From: Neocallimastix lanati (nom. inval.)
Taxonomy: Eukaryota > Neocallimastigomycota > Neocallimastigomycetes > Neocallimastigales > Neocallimastigaceae
DNA: 64,000 bases
Direction of reading: 5' to 3'
NCBI GenBank assembly: GCA_016946835.1
Contig: JACVTC010000062.1
Location: forward strand, 629,501 to 693,500
Shown: one piece after another, positions 10,451 to 24,100 of the stretch
Layout: each line of letters starts with the position of its first letter
Numbering within the stretch: the stretch's first letter is position 1
Made by a program: the position numbers and the translations under genes
Notes under the pieces: model-generated
Told to the model about the DNA's origin: nothing
The model's input: the letters and a program-made list of their open reading frames with translations, nothing else
The model's database searches: none

Positions 10451-11317
10451 TTTTGATAATTTAAAATTATTCTTTATAGTATTAATTGTTTTTTTTTTTT
10501 TTTTTGTCTCTTCTCAGCTACACCTGTTATAACCATGTCCATTTACACATATAGACCTATTAAAACTAATATCTCTCCTTTTTTTTTTTTTTTTTTTATT
10601 TTTCTTAAGGAATAAATAATTTTTTTGTTTATCAATTGAGTTTGTCTTTCTTTAATTAAAAGTTTAGAGATAGTTTTTGTTCCATTGTTGGCCATATTGT
10701 TTTAGTCCATAGGATACCTTATTCAATTTCCCCCATCCCCTCCAAAAGTTAGGATCTCCTGGAAGAAAAGACATATATATTTCCTTTGTCTAAATCCGCA
10801 TTGAGATAAGCACCTTTAATATACAATTGTTGAATAGGCCAGTTGTGTTTAGCTTCATGGTAGAAAATTAGACACTCTCTAAAAACTAATTTTCACTCTT
10901 TCAGCTAAACACCACTGGTCCTGGTCTATTCAACGACAATTAGATATATATAATCAAAGGTGCCTATCTCAATCAATGCAGATTTAGACAAAGGAAATCT
11001 ATATATCTTTTCCTGCCAGGAGATCCTACCTTTGGGAGGGGGATGGCGGAAATTGAACAAGGTAGCCTACGGACTAGAAATACTATGGCCCACAATGGAA
11101 TAAAACTATCTCTAAATTTTTAATTAAAAAAAAAAAGGATATACTTAATTGGTAACAGAAAAATAGAAATAAAAAAAAAAAAGGAGAAATATTAGTTTTA
11201 ATGGGTCTATATGTAGATGATCATAGTTATAACAGGTGTATAATATGAGAAGATACAAAAAAAAAAAAAAAAAAAAAAAATTAATATTATAAAGAATAAT
11301 TTTAAAATATCAATTTT
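10449..11317. repeat. Large inverted repeat made of copia reverse-transcriptase sequence
   Basis: The left arm (10449-about 10853, RT in minus orientation) and the right arm (about 10903-11317, RT in plus orientation) are reverse complements with small differences, around a spacer of about 50 bp. Both arms encode the same RT pieces when read in their own sense: L-D-I-x-x-A-Y-L-N-A-D-L-D-K, F-L-P-G-D-P, K-L-N-K-V-x-Y-G-L and a G-L-Y-V-D-D-type motif at the catalytic site (right arm near 11200-11222). Both also carry poly-A/poly-T at equivalent positions, so the homopolymers were present before or converted after the duplication. RT function is lost in both arms. Confidence 0.75.
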
Positions 11318-11712
11318 TTTTTTTTTTTTATAGATTGAAGACTTATGTCTCTCCCATATGTTAATATGGCAGTTAAACTATTAAAATCTAAACAAATAAA
11401 TTATATTTTTGAAATTTGAAGTTAAGGAAAAAGACAATAATATATATAATTTTCCAAAAAAAAAAAAAAAAAAAAAATACATTAATAAGATTTTGAAACA
11501 TTTTAATATAAGAAATACAAGAAAAGTTTAAATACATTATGTGTGGGGGATAATATCAAAGGTGAAAATGGTAAACCATTGGATAGATAGAACCGTTTAT
11601 AAAAGTTCCATAGGCATGCTAATTTATTTATCCAAATGTACTAGACATGACATTTCTTTTGCAATGCATAAAACAGCAAAAAATTCAGAAAGTCTCTCTA
11701 TTACAGATTGGA
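11318..11712 (+). pseudogene. Copia reverse transcriptase/RNase H relic continuing the right arm
   Basis: After a roughly 50-bp insert (11334-11380), the plus strand resumes with E-V-K-E-K-D-N-N-I-Y-N-F and Y-I-N-K-I-L-K-H-F-N-I. It continues with the clear copia segment Y-K-S-S-I-G-M-L-I-Y-L-S-K-C-T-R-H-D-I-S (11599-11658), followed by F-A-M-H-K-T-A-K-N-S-E-S. The known family reads S-A-I-G-x-L-x-Y-L and T-R-P-D-I-x-F-A here. The frame then runs into an AAT array and ends. Poly-A at 11456-11477 interrupts it. Confidence 0.7.
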
Positions 11713-11900
<188 letters not shown>

Positions 11901-12103
11901 AGTAATAATAATAATAATATATACATATATATATATTATGAATCTTTTTAATATTAATTAAATGAATAATATTTCTAAAATTAACCTCCTAACATTTAGA
12001 CATTCATGTATCAATTTTATCAACAATTATTTATCAATATAAATCATTAATTATTAATTATTATTATTTTATTTTAATATAGCTCCCTTAATTTATTTTA
12101 CTT

Positions 12104-12134
<31 letters not shown>

Positions 12135-12583
12135 TATTTTATTATATATATATATATATATATAATATTTTTTATTAATACAATCACTATAAATTAAAAT
12201 TAATTCTAGTGGACTCTATCTAAAATATATGTATAAATAATTAATTTTTTTTTTTATACTATCATTTTATATATATATAATGAAATGATAACGTATAAAA
12301 ATTCAAACCACTTTTTAATTATTCATTATTTCTTTCTTTATTATTTTTAACATTTTTGTTAAGGTTTATATAATAATTATAATTACAATTATAATTATAA
12401 TAATTATTTAATTTATTTTATATGATTTAATTATTATATCATGTATATATAAGTTTTGTTTTATTATTATTATTATTATTATTACTGTTTCTATTTACTG
12501 TTATTATTATTATTTTATATAAAATATATATAATTAAATACTTTTCATATATATTCTTCTTTAATATATACATATAAAACGTA

Positions 12584-12616
<33 letters not shown>

Positions 12617-12702
12617 CATCACATTTATTTATTTATTATTAGAGTTTAAATAATAAATGATATTTTTTTTTTTTTTTTTTAAAAAAAAAAGGTAAATATT
12701 AA
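11901..12702. other. A+T-rich 3' flank of the membrane-protein gene
   Basis: TTTA repeats (12107-12135), ATT repeats (12464-12485), and poly-T/poly-A runs at 12585-12608 and 12663-12690 close to the stop codon. No other coding signal. Confidence 0.6.
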
Positions 12703-13136
12703 TTATTTCAAATAATTCCATTCACTTCTATATCCTTCATAGTTATCATAATTTGCAATACTTTTCTGGCTTTTAGTATTCCTTTTTTCATAATTATAGT
12801 AATGATCATTATTTATGTCATGATTAGTATCATTATAAATATAATTACTAGTATTATTATTCAAATTATTATAATAATTATTATTATTAATATTATAATT
12901 ATCTCTATTATTATTATTATTATTATTATAATTATCATGTTTATTAATCTTATATAAATTCTCCTTGTTTATATGTGAATCATTCATTACACTATTTAAT
13001 TTATTATATTTAATAAAACTATTATTATTTTCAATAATTAATGAATCATTATTACTGAGGCTATGTTGATTAGCAAATATGTTATTATCGTTATTATTAT
13101 CAAAATCATTTAAATTAATATTAGGTTGATATATCA

Positions 13137-13191
<55 letters not shown>

Positions 13192-14642
13192 TTCAATAAT
13201 TAATGAATCAGTTTTACTGATGGAATGATGACTAGCAAATATGTTATTATTATTATTACTATTAAGATCATTTAATTTAAGACTAGGCTTATACATCATA
13301 CTACTGTTATTTGCGTCATCATTAAAATCTCCATTTTTAGTAGAGCTGATACCATTATATGACATAAAGGATCGCATTTTAGTATTTTGTTTTTTTGAAA
13401 ATATTAAAAAGATTTGATCAATAAATATCATATAATATTGTATATTTACAATGGATTGTCTAATTTCGTCAAATGAAAATTCTAATCTGTGATAATTTTT
13501 TTCTTTAAAATAGTAAAATTTTATAAAAATAGTAACTGAGAATATTGGTAAGAAAATGGCACTCACAATAGCAGAAATTAAAATTCTATATTCCGATATA
13601 CTTTTAAATTTTTTCAAAAATCCTTCATTGGACTGCATCGATTGAAAAACATTTTTTTTCAAAACTCGATATACCGAAAATTCATATATCATAGAAGAAT
13701 AAATAATAATTAAATGAATCACCCAGTAATAGAAATAGAACATATCGACATGATATTGATTATACTGTCCATATTCTGTTTTATATAAATCAGATGGCCA
13801 AAGAAAAAAATGACATATAATGATAGCTAATTTTGAAATATTAAACATTGCACATGTACCATACACTACTCTAATTGATTTATTTTTAACTACAGCTTTC
13901 GTTCGAAGTAATGGATACCAATCAGCAATTATTTCACCAGAAAACCATAATATAATTCCTAGTTGTCTTGTTAAAACCCATCGTAATGGATGTTTTTCTG
14001 GTGTATCAGAGAAATAATTACATCCAAATTCAGTAGTATTTGTAATTTGATTAATTGTAACTTTAGTAGAATAATATCTTGGTAGTAATTTACCCGCCTC
14101 TTCTATTGCATCACCCAAGGAACTATTATATTTATTATTATATTTTATAGTTGATATTATATATATAAATAAGATAAATATAAATATTAATAAATATTTA
14201 TAACATTAAATATAATTTTTTTTATTCTTATCTTTTTTTTTTTTTTTTTTTTATTTTTTTTTGAACTAGTATTTTAATATATATATATATATTTGACTAT
14301 TAAATAATTATATTAGTATTACCGTAATATAAAATGAGCTAAAATAATTTTCATTACTGGTTTTTTGAAATTAAATTTATGAAGTATAAAAACTAATATT
14401 GTCCAGTAAAAGAAAAGAAACTTAAAAGGTGTATTTAATGAATAAAAGATTGTTCTAATAAAATCTATTCTATCATTTATTCTATCTTCTTCATTTGTGG
14501 AATTTAAGTATTGTATAAAACAAGATATATTTGTTCCCTTACTAAATATCCATTGCCAAGAAGAAGTATGATTTCTATCATTTTCAATAAAATATTTGCT
14601 ATATCTTGAAATATTATCATCAATTTCTGATTGACTTAACAT
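12703..14642 (-). CDS. Multi-pass (about 7 TM) membrane protein, paralog A, two exons
   Basis: Exon 1 is 14323-14642 (ATG at 14642). The intron is 14123-14322 (GTAATA...AATAG) and exon 2 is 12703-14122; the join is in phase, giving about 579 aa. Hydrophobic segments are F-K-F-L-F-F-Y-W-T-I-L-V-F-I-L (exon 1), I-I-L-A-H-F-I-L across the splice site, then five in exon 2 (L-G-I-I-L-W-F-S-G-E-I; A-M-F-N-I-S-K-L-A-I-I-I-C; F-Y-Y-W-V-I-H-L-I-I-I-Y; I-S-A-I-V-S-A-I-F-L-P; Y-Y-M-I-F-I-D-Q-I-F-L). The best-conserved block with the paralog at 25693-27349 is DWYPLLRTKAVVKNKSIR between spans 3 and 4. The C-terminal third is Asn-rich, with an uninterrupted run of about 18 Asn encoded by an ATT/AAT array at 13137-13190. 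I do not recognise the family; a receptor-like or transporter role cannot be decided. Confidence 0.85.
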
Positions 14643-15274
14643 TTTTATTAATATTATAATTTAACTTTGATAATTTGTTATAAATTGCTTTTTTAGAGAA
14701 TTTATATCATATAAAAAAAAAATTTTGAGAAAATTATATTTTAATATTAATATTAATATTAATATTATTAATTATTATGTATATTGTTATATTATTGTAT
14801 ATTTATAGAATAAAACGATGAAAAAAAAAAAAAGGTCTATTGAAATATTTTCATGAATAATAAATATTATATTATTTAGTCCTATTCCTTTTTCTTTCTT
14901 CTTATTATTATTTTTTTTTTCTTAAATTATTTTCGTTTTACTCTTCTTTACTTGTTTTTATTTAAACATTTTTTTATTTTTTTATTTTTTTATAATTTCT
15001 TTATATTTTTTTTTGTATTTATTTTATACAAAAAAAATTTTATTTTATTTTTATTTTTATATTTATTTTTTGGAAGTTTAAATTATTGTGTCATTTTCGT
15101 CATCTTTTATAATGGTAGAAAAAAAATTTTTATTAATGAATAAAGTTTTTTTTTTTCATTAAATTAAATTTTATTTTATATATATTTTTTTCCTTTAATT
15201 AAATTTTATTGTTTTATTATTTATTATTTATCTTTTTATTATTTAGTATTTATTTATTATTTAGTATTTTATTA

Positions 15275-15415
15275 TTTATTATTTATTATTTATTATTTAT
15301 TATTTATTATTTATTATTTATTATTTATTATTTATTATATAATTATTTATTATTTATTATTTATTATTTATTATTTATTATTTATTATTTATTATTTATT
15401 ATTTATTATTCTATT
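15275..15415. repeat. (TTATTTA)n array
   Basis: About twenty 7-bp TTATTTA units in a row, with a short interruption near 15338-15345. A similar array in the opposite sense (AATAAAT) lies at about 16060-16225. Confidence 0.85.
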
Positions 15416-16059
15416 ATATAATACGACATAATTAAATTTTTAAAATCTTTTTTTTTTATTATTTTTTTTTTATTTTTTATTTTTTTTTTATGATTTAATA
15501 AAAAGAAAATTTATTTTTAATTATCTTTGAGAAGTAAATATATAAATATTTTATTTAAAACAATTACAGTTTTTTTTTTGATATCCTTTTACTATTTCCT
15601 ATTTTTTATCTTTATTTTATTTAGTGAAAGATTTATTGAAGTTTTCTTGTTTTTCTTCTATGGCATATTTTGCGTAATCATAATTAATGATGATTATTTA
15701 TTAATGAATACAATTAATTAATTATTAATTTTTAACATTTTTTTTTTCTAGTGATAAAATAAACTTTCAATTCATTTTAAAATTAATTTATTTATAGAAC
15801 TTTATTTATATTAAAAATAAAAAAATTTATTTATTTATTTTTTGAAATTTTATTAAGAATTTTATTATTTATGATTCTTCTTTTAACCCATTTTCCATAA
15901 TAAGTAATATATTTTTAATAATTTTATTAATTATTAAAATGAATTAGAACTTCCACAAGTAAATTAAAAAAAAAAAAAAATTAAATAAAAAAATATATAA
16001 ATAAGTAATTAAATAAATAAAAATTGAAAATATTGAAAATAAAGTGGATATTTTATTGT

Positions 16060-16225
16060 TAATAATAAATAATAAATAATAAACAATTGAATAATAAATA
16101 ATAAATAATAAATAATAAATAATAAATAATAAATAATAAATAATAAATAATAAATAATAAATAATTGAATAATTGAATAATAAATAATAAAAAGACTATT
16201 TAATAATAAATAATAAATAATAAAT
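16060..16225. repeat. (AATAAAT)n array
   Basis: About 20 units of AATAAAT/AATAATA with a few AATTGAATAATAA variants. It is the reverse complement of the array at 15275-15415, about 650 bp away. Confidence 0.85.
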
Positions 16226-16939
16226 ATATATATAAATTATATATATTTATATAAATTATTATTTATAAAAAAAAAAATGTTTATTTATTTTAAATTAATT
16301 TGTTTTATGTCATGGCAATCTATTCAAGAAATAAAAAGCATGATTGGTTAGAAATGATGGATGATATGTTAAGTCATGGCATTAATTGTAACAAAAAAAA
16401 AAAAAAAAAAACATTTTTTTTATTAATTTTTTTGTTCGTTAATTTTTTGTTTGTTAATTTATTTTTGTTTTGTATTTTTGGGCTTTATTTATTTTTTGTT
16501 TTTAATCTTTGAATTTCATTGATGATATTTTTTTATATATTTCTTATATATTTCTTGTATATTTTTTATATTTTTTATATTTGTTTTGTTATTTTATTTT
16601 ATTTTATTTTATTTTTTTTGATCAATACAAATATTAATCATTTAAATTTAGGTTTTTAAGAGTTGTTTTGACCATGTATTTAATTTTTATTTAAGAGTTT
16701 GCTTAAGTTGGCATTTCAAAAAATAATAAAAATAAAAATTATATATATAATAAAAAGTTATTCATTCTTATTTTTTTTTTTTTTATAATTTTCTCTTACT
16801 TTTTGTTTCGTTTATTTGATTTTGCTAAAAATATATAAAAATATTTATTAATTTAATGTTATCTTATCATGAATTAAGGTGTTTTTACTTTTACTTTTTT
16901 TTATTTTGAAATTCTTTATTTGAAGGTTTTGTTTTTTAT

Positions 16940-17300
16940 TTACTATTTATTATTTATTATTTATTAATAAATACTCTTTTTATTATTTATTTATTATTAT
17001 TTATTATTTATTATTTATTATTTATTATTTATTAATAAATACTCTTTTTATTATTTATTAATAAATACTCTTTTTATTACTCTATTATTTATTATTTATT
17101 ATTTATTAATAAATACTCTTTTTATTATTTATTATTAAATACTCTTTTTATTATTTATTATTTATTATTTATTATTTATTAATAAATACTCTTTTTATTA
17201 TTTATTAATAAATACTCTTTTTATTACTCTATTATTTATTATTTATTATTTATTAATAAATACTCTTTTTATTATTTATTATTAATTATTTATTATTTAT
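16940..17300. repeat. Minisatellite with 'aataaatactctttttatta' units
   Basis: Eight copies of the 20-bp core 'aataaatactctttttatta' (one variant 'attaaatactc') occur between about 16966 and 17275, separated by variable TTATTTA units. Two higher-order duplications are visible: the block near 17034-17110 recurs near 17181-17260, including the rare 'ttattactctatta' link. Confidence 0.8.
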
Positions 17301-18234
17301 TATTATTCATAAATAAATAATTTTTTTTTAATTAAAAAGTCGATCTTTTAATTTCATGGATAAATAAATAAATAAATAATAAATGTATGATAAATAAATA
17401 TAAATAAACATATGTATATCATACAAAATAATGGAAATAATTATATTATTTAAATAAAAATATATTGTATTGTATTATAATATATTGTAGTATATTATTA
17501 CTATATTGTATATAAATAATGTTTATTAAAAAAAAAAAAATTAAAAAATTTTTTTTTTTATTAATCAATCATTAAATCATAAAATTAAAATTTTTAGTAT
17601 TCCATTAAACGATTATGAAATATTTAATAAATTATAATAAAAAAATATTTTTATTTATTATGATCTTTATGATATATGATATATGATAAAAATTAAAGAA
17701 ATTTTAAAAAAAAAAAAAAAGATTATTGTTGTTAATAACTTTAAAAAAAAATTAAAAAATGAGAATATTAAATGGTTAATTTAATAACTATAAAAAAGTA
17801 AAAAAAAAAAAAAAAAAGTAAAAAAAAAAACTAAAATTATAAATGGCAAATTAATATAAATAATAAAATATTTTATCATTATCATATAATAAATAAAAAA
17901 AAATTAATAAATATATAAAAATACAAACTATATTAAAAAAAAATAAAAAGAAAAACAAACAACAAATAAATAATAAGAGAACAACAACAAAAAAAAATAC
18001 TGATAAAATATTGCCGGATTATCATTTATTGTTTAAGAATTTATTCAGTTCATTATTCTTTTTATTTTTTTTTTTTTTTTTATTTTTATTATTTTTTTTC
18101 TCACCTTAAAAAAGTTGACATTTCTTATTTTTTTTTTTTTGTGAAACGATCTCTTTTAAGAATTCTTTTAAATTTTTTTTTCCCAGATAATTTAATTTAA
18201 TTTAATTTATAATATTTAAATAGTAAAAAAAATT

Positions 18235-18375
18235 TTTTAATTAAAAGATAAATAATAAATAATAATAATAATAAATAAAAATAATAATAATAATAAATAA
18301 TAAATGATAATAATAATAAATAAAAATAATAATAATAATAAATAATAAATGATAATAATAATAATAATTTTTTTT
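18235..18375. repeat. AAT/AAATAAT microsatellite
   Basis: Repeated 'aataataataataaataaaa' blocks, in which a segment of about 55 bp is present twice (about 18249-18305 and 18305-18360). Confidence 0.75.
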
Positions 18376-18446
18376 TTTTTTAATAATTTATAAAGTATTT
18401 TTTTTTTAAGGTTACACAAATCTTTTAAATATCAAAAAAAAAAAAA

Positions 18447-18484
<38 letters not shown>

Positions 18485-19689
18485 TTTTTTTAAAAAAAAA
18501 AACTTTTATAATAGTAATAATTAAATAATAGATAAAATAATGATTTCATTATTATAATAAAGATTAACAATAAATCTATTTAAAAAACATATTGTTAATT
18601 TCCCATAGGAACAGTTAGAAAATTCCAAGAAATTAAATAATAAGAATTAATAGTTTCATTTTTAGAGAGACAAAAAAAAAAAGAAATAGCTCTGGTAATG
18701 AAAGTAAATACAACAGTTAGTAAATGGAAGTATTTAATAACTTCAAGAATATTAAAACCCTTAGTCTTTGATTAATTTCTCTTAAATAATAATTATTATT
18801 ATTCAAAAGAACAAAAGAAATTTATTAACATCCTTCAAAATAGAATTTTAATAAAGTATCCGTTAGTTTCAATGGTATATCTACTAAATACATTACTTTA
18901 AAAATATAATGAATATAATAGTAATAATGATTTCATTATTATTATAAAACTATAAAAAAATTAAAAAATAAATTAAGGTTAATTTGGAAAAATGTTATCT
19001 TTTATTTGCATAATAAAAAAAAAAAAAAAAAAAAAAAGTTTTGAATACTTTTTTTGATTTTTTCTTTATCATCTTTTTCTTAATTATTATTATTATTTTT
19101 TTTTTTTCATTTTCTATATTATTTTTTTCTTCATTATCTATCGTATTTTTATATCTATGAATTCTCTTTTACTAATTTTAGAATTAATATTTAAAATTTA
19201 ATATGCTATTAAAATAATAATAATAATAATAATAATAATAATCAATTGCTATTTCTTTATAGTCTTTCAATAATTCGATGATTTATCGTATTTAATATAT
19301 TTTCAAAAACATTCATTTTTATTTACTTATTTTTTTTTTTTTTTTTTTTTTTCAATTTATTCATCATCCAAGACAATTAATTTCATTTTTAATTAAATTA
19401 TAGATTAATATATTAATCAGAATTAAATTTGATATTTTCATCATATTCCTTTCCTTTTGGTAAATAATGAAAAGATTACATTTGAAGAATAATATAAAAT
19501 AAAAAAAAAAAAAAAAATACTTTTAACCATATATTTTAATTAATTTAAATTTCAATATTTATAATTTTGTTTTTTATTTTTATTTTTTATTTTTTGGTTC
19601 TACTATTAAAAAAAAAAAAAAAAATTATTATTTAAAATATTATATTCATTGTTTTCATTTTGAAAAATTTCTTCACTTTTTTTTTATTA

Positions 19690-19725
<36 letters not shown>

Positions 19726-20810
19726 TTCTATAATAATCTTTTTTTTTTCTATTTTTATTATCAATTCTATTTATCATTTTTTTTTCATTAGCTGACCTCC
19801 ACTCCATCGCAACATATTTCGTGGTGTACAAGATCTCCCTTCTGGAAATAATCGTTTTTTTTTTTTTTTTTTTGTATGTTTGTTTTTTTGTTTTTTGTTT
19901 TTAAAGATTAGGATAATAATATAACTTCCATTGCTTTATTTATTATTTATTAAAAGAATTAAAAATTAATTACATTTTTTTTTTTTAAATAGTCACAATT
20001 ATTGCGAACTTTAACCTTTATTTTTTTTTTTTATTCATTTATTAAATACATGAATATATATATATATATTTATAAAAAACACTCAATATTTTTTATCCAA
20101 TTTAACTATAATAATGTTTAGAATAGTTATATGAAAATAAAAAGTAATATTCCAAAATAAAATGTATAAATAAATTCAGAAAAAAAAAAAGTTCATAGGC
20201 AACGAACCTCCTCCCCTCTCTAAGATTATAAGGTTTCTGTTTAAAGGGAATTTTTTTTCCGAATTAGGGTTTGAATTGACTATCTTAAAGAAATTATGAT
20301 CTTCTCCTTCGAAGGCATTGGCCCTACTAGCCTGTCTTAACTGCATTTTCAGTATTACCGCTCCTAGGTTATGTTTTGGCTTATACCATCAGAATAGTAA
20401 CCTTTGTCCAGTATTAGCCCTAAGATAAAATTTCTGTGAAAGAGAGCGACAAATTACACTAAGAATGGCATTTTTGAATAATCGCCTGAAATGATTTGAT
20501 TATTAAACAAAACATCCCATTCCTTTTTTATACTTTATAAATCAATAATATCTGTCTCTCTTTCATCAAGAAGGAAGTTATATAATCGATACCACGTCAC
20601 ATATATATTTACACACTAATTATTCAGAAAATTAACTAATATTAATATAAATTTTCACCACTTGAACATTAATATTATACTCTTCGTTACTACTATCAGA
20701 ATCAGTTCTTGATTCTACATTATTCATATCGGTGACAACAGTCTTTACATTATACTATTTGATATTGGACAATATTTGGTAAATTATAAAAATATTTTTC
20801 CAAAAAAAGA

Positions 20811-20853
20811 ATTTCAATATCCATAAAATATTTCATTTTATGGATATTGAAAT
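20811..20853. repeat. Perfect 19-bp inverted repeat with 5-base loop
   Basis: Left arm 'atttcaatatccataaaat' (20811-20829), loop 20830-20834, right arm 'attttatggatattgaaat' (20835-20853); the arms are exact reverse complements. It lies in LINE-related DNA just before the ATTACT array. Confidence 0.8.
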
Positions 20854-20886
20854 AGCATTTAGAAAACCAAATGTTTCCAATCGAGG

Positions 20887-21135
20887 ACTACTATTACTTA
20901 TTACTATTACTATTACTATTACTATTACTATTACTATTACTATTACTATTATTATTACTTATTACTATTACTTATTACTATTACTATTACTTATTACTAT
21001 TATTATTACTATTACTATTACTTATTACTATTACTATTACTTATTACTATTACTATTATTATTACTATTATTATTACTTATTACTTATTACTATTACTTA
21101 TTACTTATTACTATTACTTATTACTATTACTATTA
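20887..21135. repeat. (ATTACT)n / (ATT) mixed hexanucleotide array
   Basis: About 250 bp of ATTACT units mixed with TTATTACT variants. Frames of about 100 codons through it code only Ile/Thr or Tyr/Leu and are artefacts. It is inserted in the LINE relic: coding-like sequence resumes at 21138. Confidence 0.9.
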
Positions 21136-24100
21136 ACAATGATTTTCCACTAGATTCTTCTGAATCGTCTTTACCAAGGAAATCAAAGCTTTGAAGAATT
21201 CCATTAGAATCCGATCAGGACCATAAACTTTAAAGTTAGGCATAGATTAGATGGTGAGACCATGAAAGATGGATTATTAATTTTTTTTTTTGCCTTTTTT
21301 TTTTATTATTTATATCTATTCTTTTCCTTACTATCTTTTTTTTTCCTTTTTTAACTAGGCAACGAAGCATCCAATTTTAAAAAAATTTCCAATATAAATA
21401 TTCTTTTTTTTTTTTTTTTTATTTATTTTTTTTTTCTTAAATTTTCTTAACAATTTTTTTTTTTTTAATGAATGGATTCACATAGTCTATTTTTTTTATG
21501 AGTTATCAATTCTTTTTTTCAACAAATTCATTGGAATCACATGTAGATTTATAACGATTAATTCGTTTATACTTTAAATAAGTATAGGAATTATCTTCAA
21601 AGAACTACTTGACAATGAGTGCATAATATTCAAGATATAAATCTCTGCAAACCTGATGAATTTGGATCCCATTCTTTTCTGGAAGTATTTTTTTTTTGTA
21701 GTTGGGAAGTGTTACTTTTACATGAATATCTAGCATCCTTGGTACCATTACCTGTTTCCTGAAAACATAGGAATAATAGTTTAAAAAATTGAGTTGAAAT
21801 ACACTCAATACTTTTTTTTTTAGACTTAAGAGAATAATTTTATTTAATTTATAATAACAATAAAATTACATGATTTAAATAAAAAAAATAAAATAAAATA
21901 CATGAAATGAAATATTATAAATTTATATAATTATAAAAGTGCGTTAGAAGCAATAGTTTCTAACTTTTTCCAATTTCATCGATGATAACACCACGCCCAT
22001 TATTGCGAGTAATAATTTCGGTATTAGTGTTATCAACCGAATCTGTATCAGATTCTTTCATTCACCGGGAGGTGAAAATCCATACCTTATCACTTCGAAC
22101 GTCGACGATCCTTAGCAACGGTAGATTCAATAGATTCAACCGAATACCATTTCATCATCAATCTTAAGAAAGATTGACAAATTAATGGTATTACCTTTGT
22201 TAGAAACTTCGCAATCCCCCCCCACAAAATATGGAACAGTCGACAAAGTTGAACTTTTATTTAAAAATATTGACAACTAATTGTCTTTACTACACATCAT
22301 TAACTTTAATTTTTTTTCCATATATTGAACGCCCCGCCAAGAAGAGCACTCAATATTAAAAATAATAAATATTATTATCATAATCCTTTTTTCTGAATCT
22401 AAAGAAACATTTCCAAGGATTTTTGTTCAATTATCATTGCATACTTCAAAAAAGAGATCATCTAGAAAAGGTAAAGATTTATTTCTGTAATTTTCTTAAT
22501 TCTTTACAGGCAAAGAATCCAATGAGAAAAGCTAGGTACACTAACTAACACCACAACATAGGTAACATTTAGGGCAAATCTTCTGAGACTAATTTTTCTT
22601 TTAATGTATAATACTAATGTCAAATTTAAAAAAAAAAAAAAAACACCTAAATTTCGAGAAATCCATAAAGAATCCTAATTGATACTTAGGATATTGAAAT
22701 GTTAAGTCGTTGATTTCTAAAAAAAAAAATAAAAAAAATAAAATCCAAAATCATTCTCCTTGTAAATAATTGCTTTTTTTTTAGCTTTCGAGGGTTTGAA
22801 GACATCTCTTTCCCAATAAAACTTTTTTTTTTATTTCACTTGTTTTTTTTTTTTTACCATTTAATTTCTTATCTAAAGTCCTTGATTCTTTAGTCCATTG
22901 AGCCATTGAGTAATGTGACATAGTAAATATTATTAATGAGATTGATTAATATTACATGATGAGTTTTTTCCATTTTCTAAAGTAGCGTAATTGAGATATA
23001 ACCCAGATTAGCTGAAAGAGGAGGTATTCTCAATTCACGAGTAATACCATAGAGACTAACATTAAGAATTACAAGATTTAAAATCCATAACTCCATTAAA
23101 GTCCTCTATTAATAATTTTTTTTTTTTGAGCTTTAGAACATTTGCTCTTATTTGAACCAAAGAAAGGAGCATAATATATAAAACAAGACTAAGAATAATC
23201 GAAATTAAAACATATTTCTTCAATGAGGAGAGGAATAGATTTATTAATAAGAAATCGAAAGTATGAATTTAACTTGACATTTAAGTTACTGTTTAATTTA
23301 GATTGTATAGGTTTCAATGATAAAGATTCATCAAAAAGGAATACCAAAGATAAGTGTAGTTGTCAGTTTTAGGTAATTTGTTTCAACCAATAAAGAAAGA
23401 TGGATCTTCGTAATCTATTGGGTTTTTAACAAAGTTAATCGGCTTTACAACAAGAGTAGTACACTTATTAATTCCAAAAAGTCATTTCATTTTTAATAGC
23501 CCATTTATGAACCTTATTCAAAATTTTTCATAAGAGCTTGTATAGATGAAGCAACCAAAACAATATCATCGGCGAAAAGTCCACCATAACAATAGCTGAG
23601 ATTCTAAATATACACTATACTTATCATAATTATCCAGTTCATCATTAATGGACAAAATTGAATGAAATAGGAGATAGAGGGCATCCTTGTCTAATATTTA
23701 CCTCTAATTCCTAAGTTATATAATTTAGTCAAAACATTAAAGACCCTAGCATGAAAACCTTCTGAGTCATCTTTCTTACAGGAACGGATGAGAGGGAAGT
23801 GGTCAGAAATATCATTGAATATACTACAAACAGATATCTTATTAATGTATTCCTTTATTTTACAATTAAATAAAGCATGATCAATACAAGACGATCTACC
23901 ATCCCTAGCCCATGTGAAATATATACTATAAATATATGGAGAAAAAAAAAATATATATATATATAAAATGTATAAAAAAATAATTTAAATAAAATATAAT
24001 TATTATAAATAAAATTTTATGAACTAAAAAAAAAAAAAAAAAAAAAAAAAGTTAGAGAGAAATATAATGAAAATTACTTTAAAATTTTTATTATATTTCT

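Larger units (their letters stand above)
14643..20189. other. Long A+T-rich gene-free stretch
   Basis: Mostly poly-T/poly-A, TTATTTA-type arrays and AAT repeats. Apparent frames of 60-70 codons are translated low-complexity sequence. A slightly richer patch at 18590-18890 and a 60-bp patch at 19790-19855 ('gctgacctccactccatcgc') look like worn-out coding DNA of unknown origin. No gene is supported. Confidence 0.6.

Noticed and set aside
13820-14017. 65-codon plus-strand frame (and its counterpart at 26552-26788)
   Set aside because: Antisense shadows of the conserved loop in the two membrane-protein genes.
15275-17300. Possible CRISPR-like array because of regular repeats
   Set aside because: There are no unique spacers; units are simple A/T minisatellites in a eukaryotic context.
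20840-21194. Two frames of about 100 codons of Leu/Tyr/Thr/Ile
   Set aside because: Entirely the ATTACT microsatellite.
21982-22167. 61-codon plus-strand frame of good composition
   Set aside because: Lies in the LINE relic; neither strand gives a recognisable or longer product.
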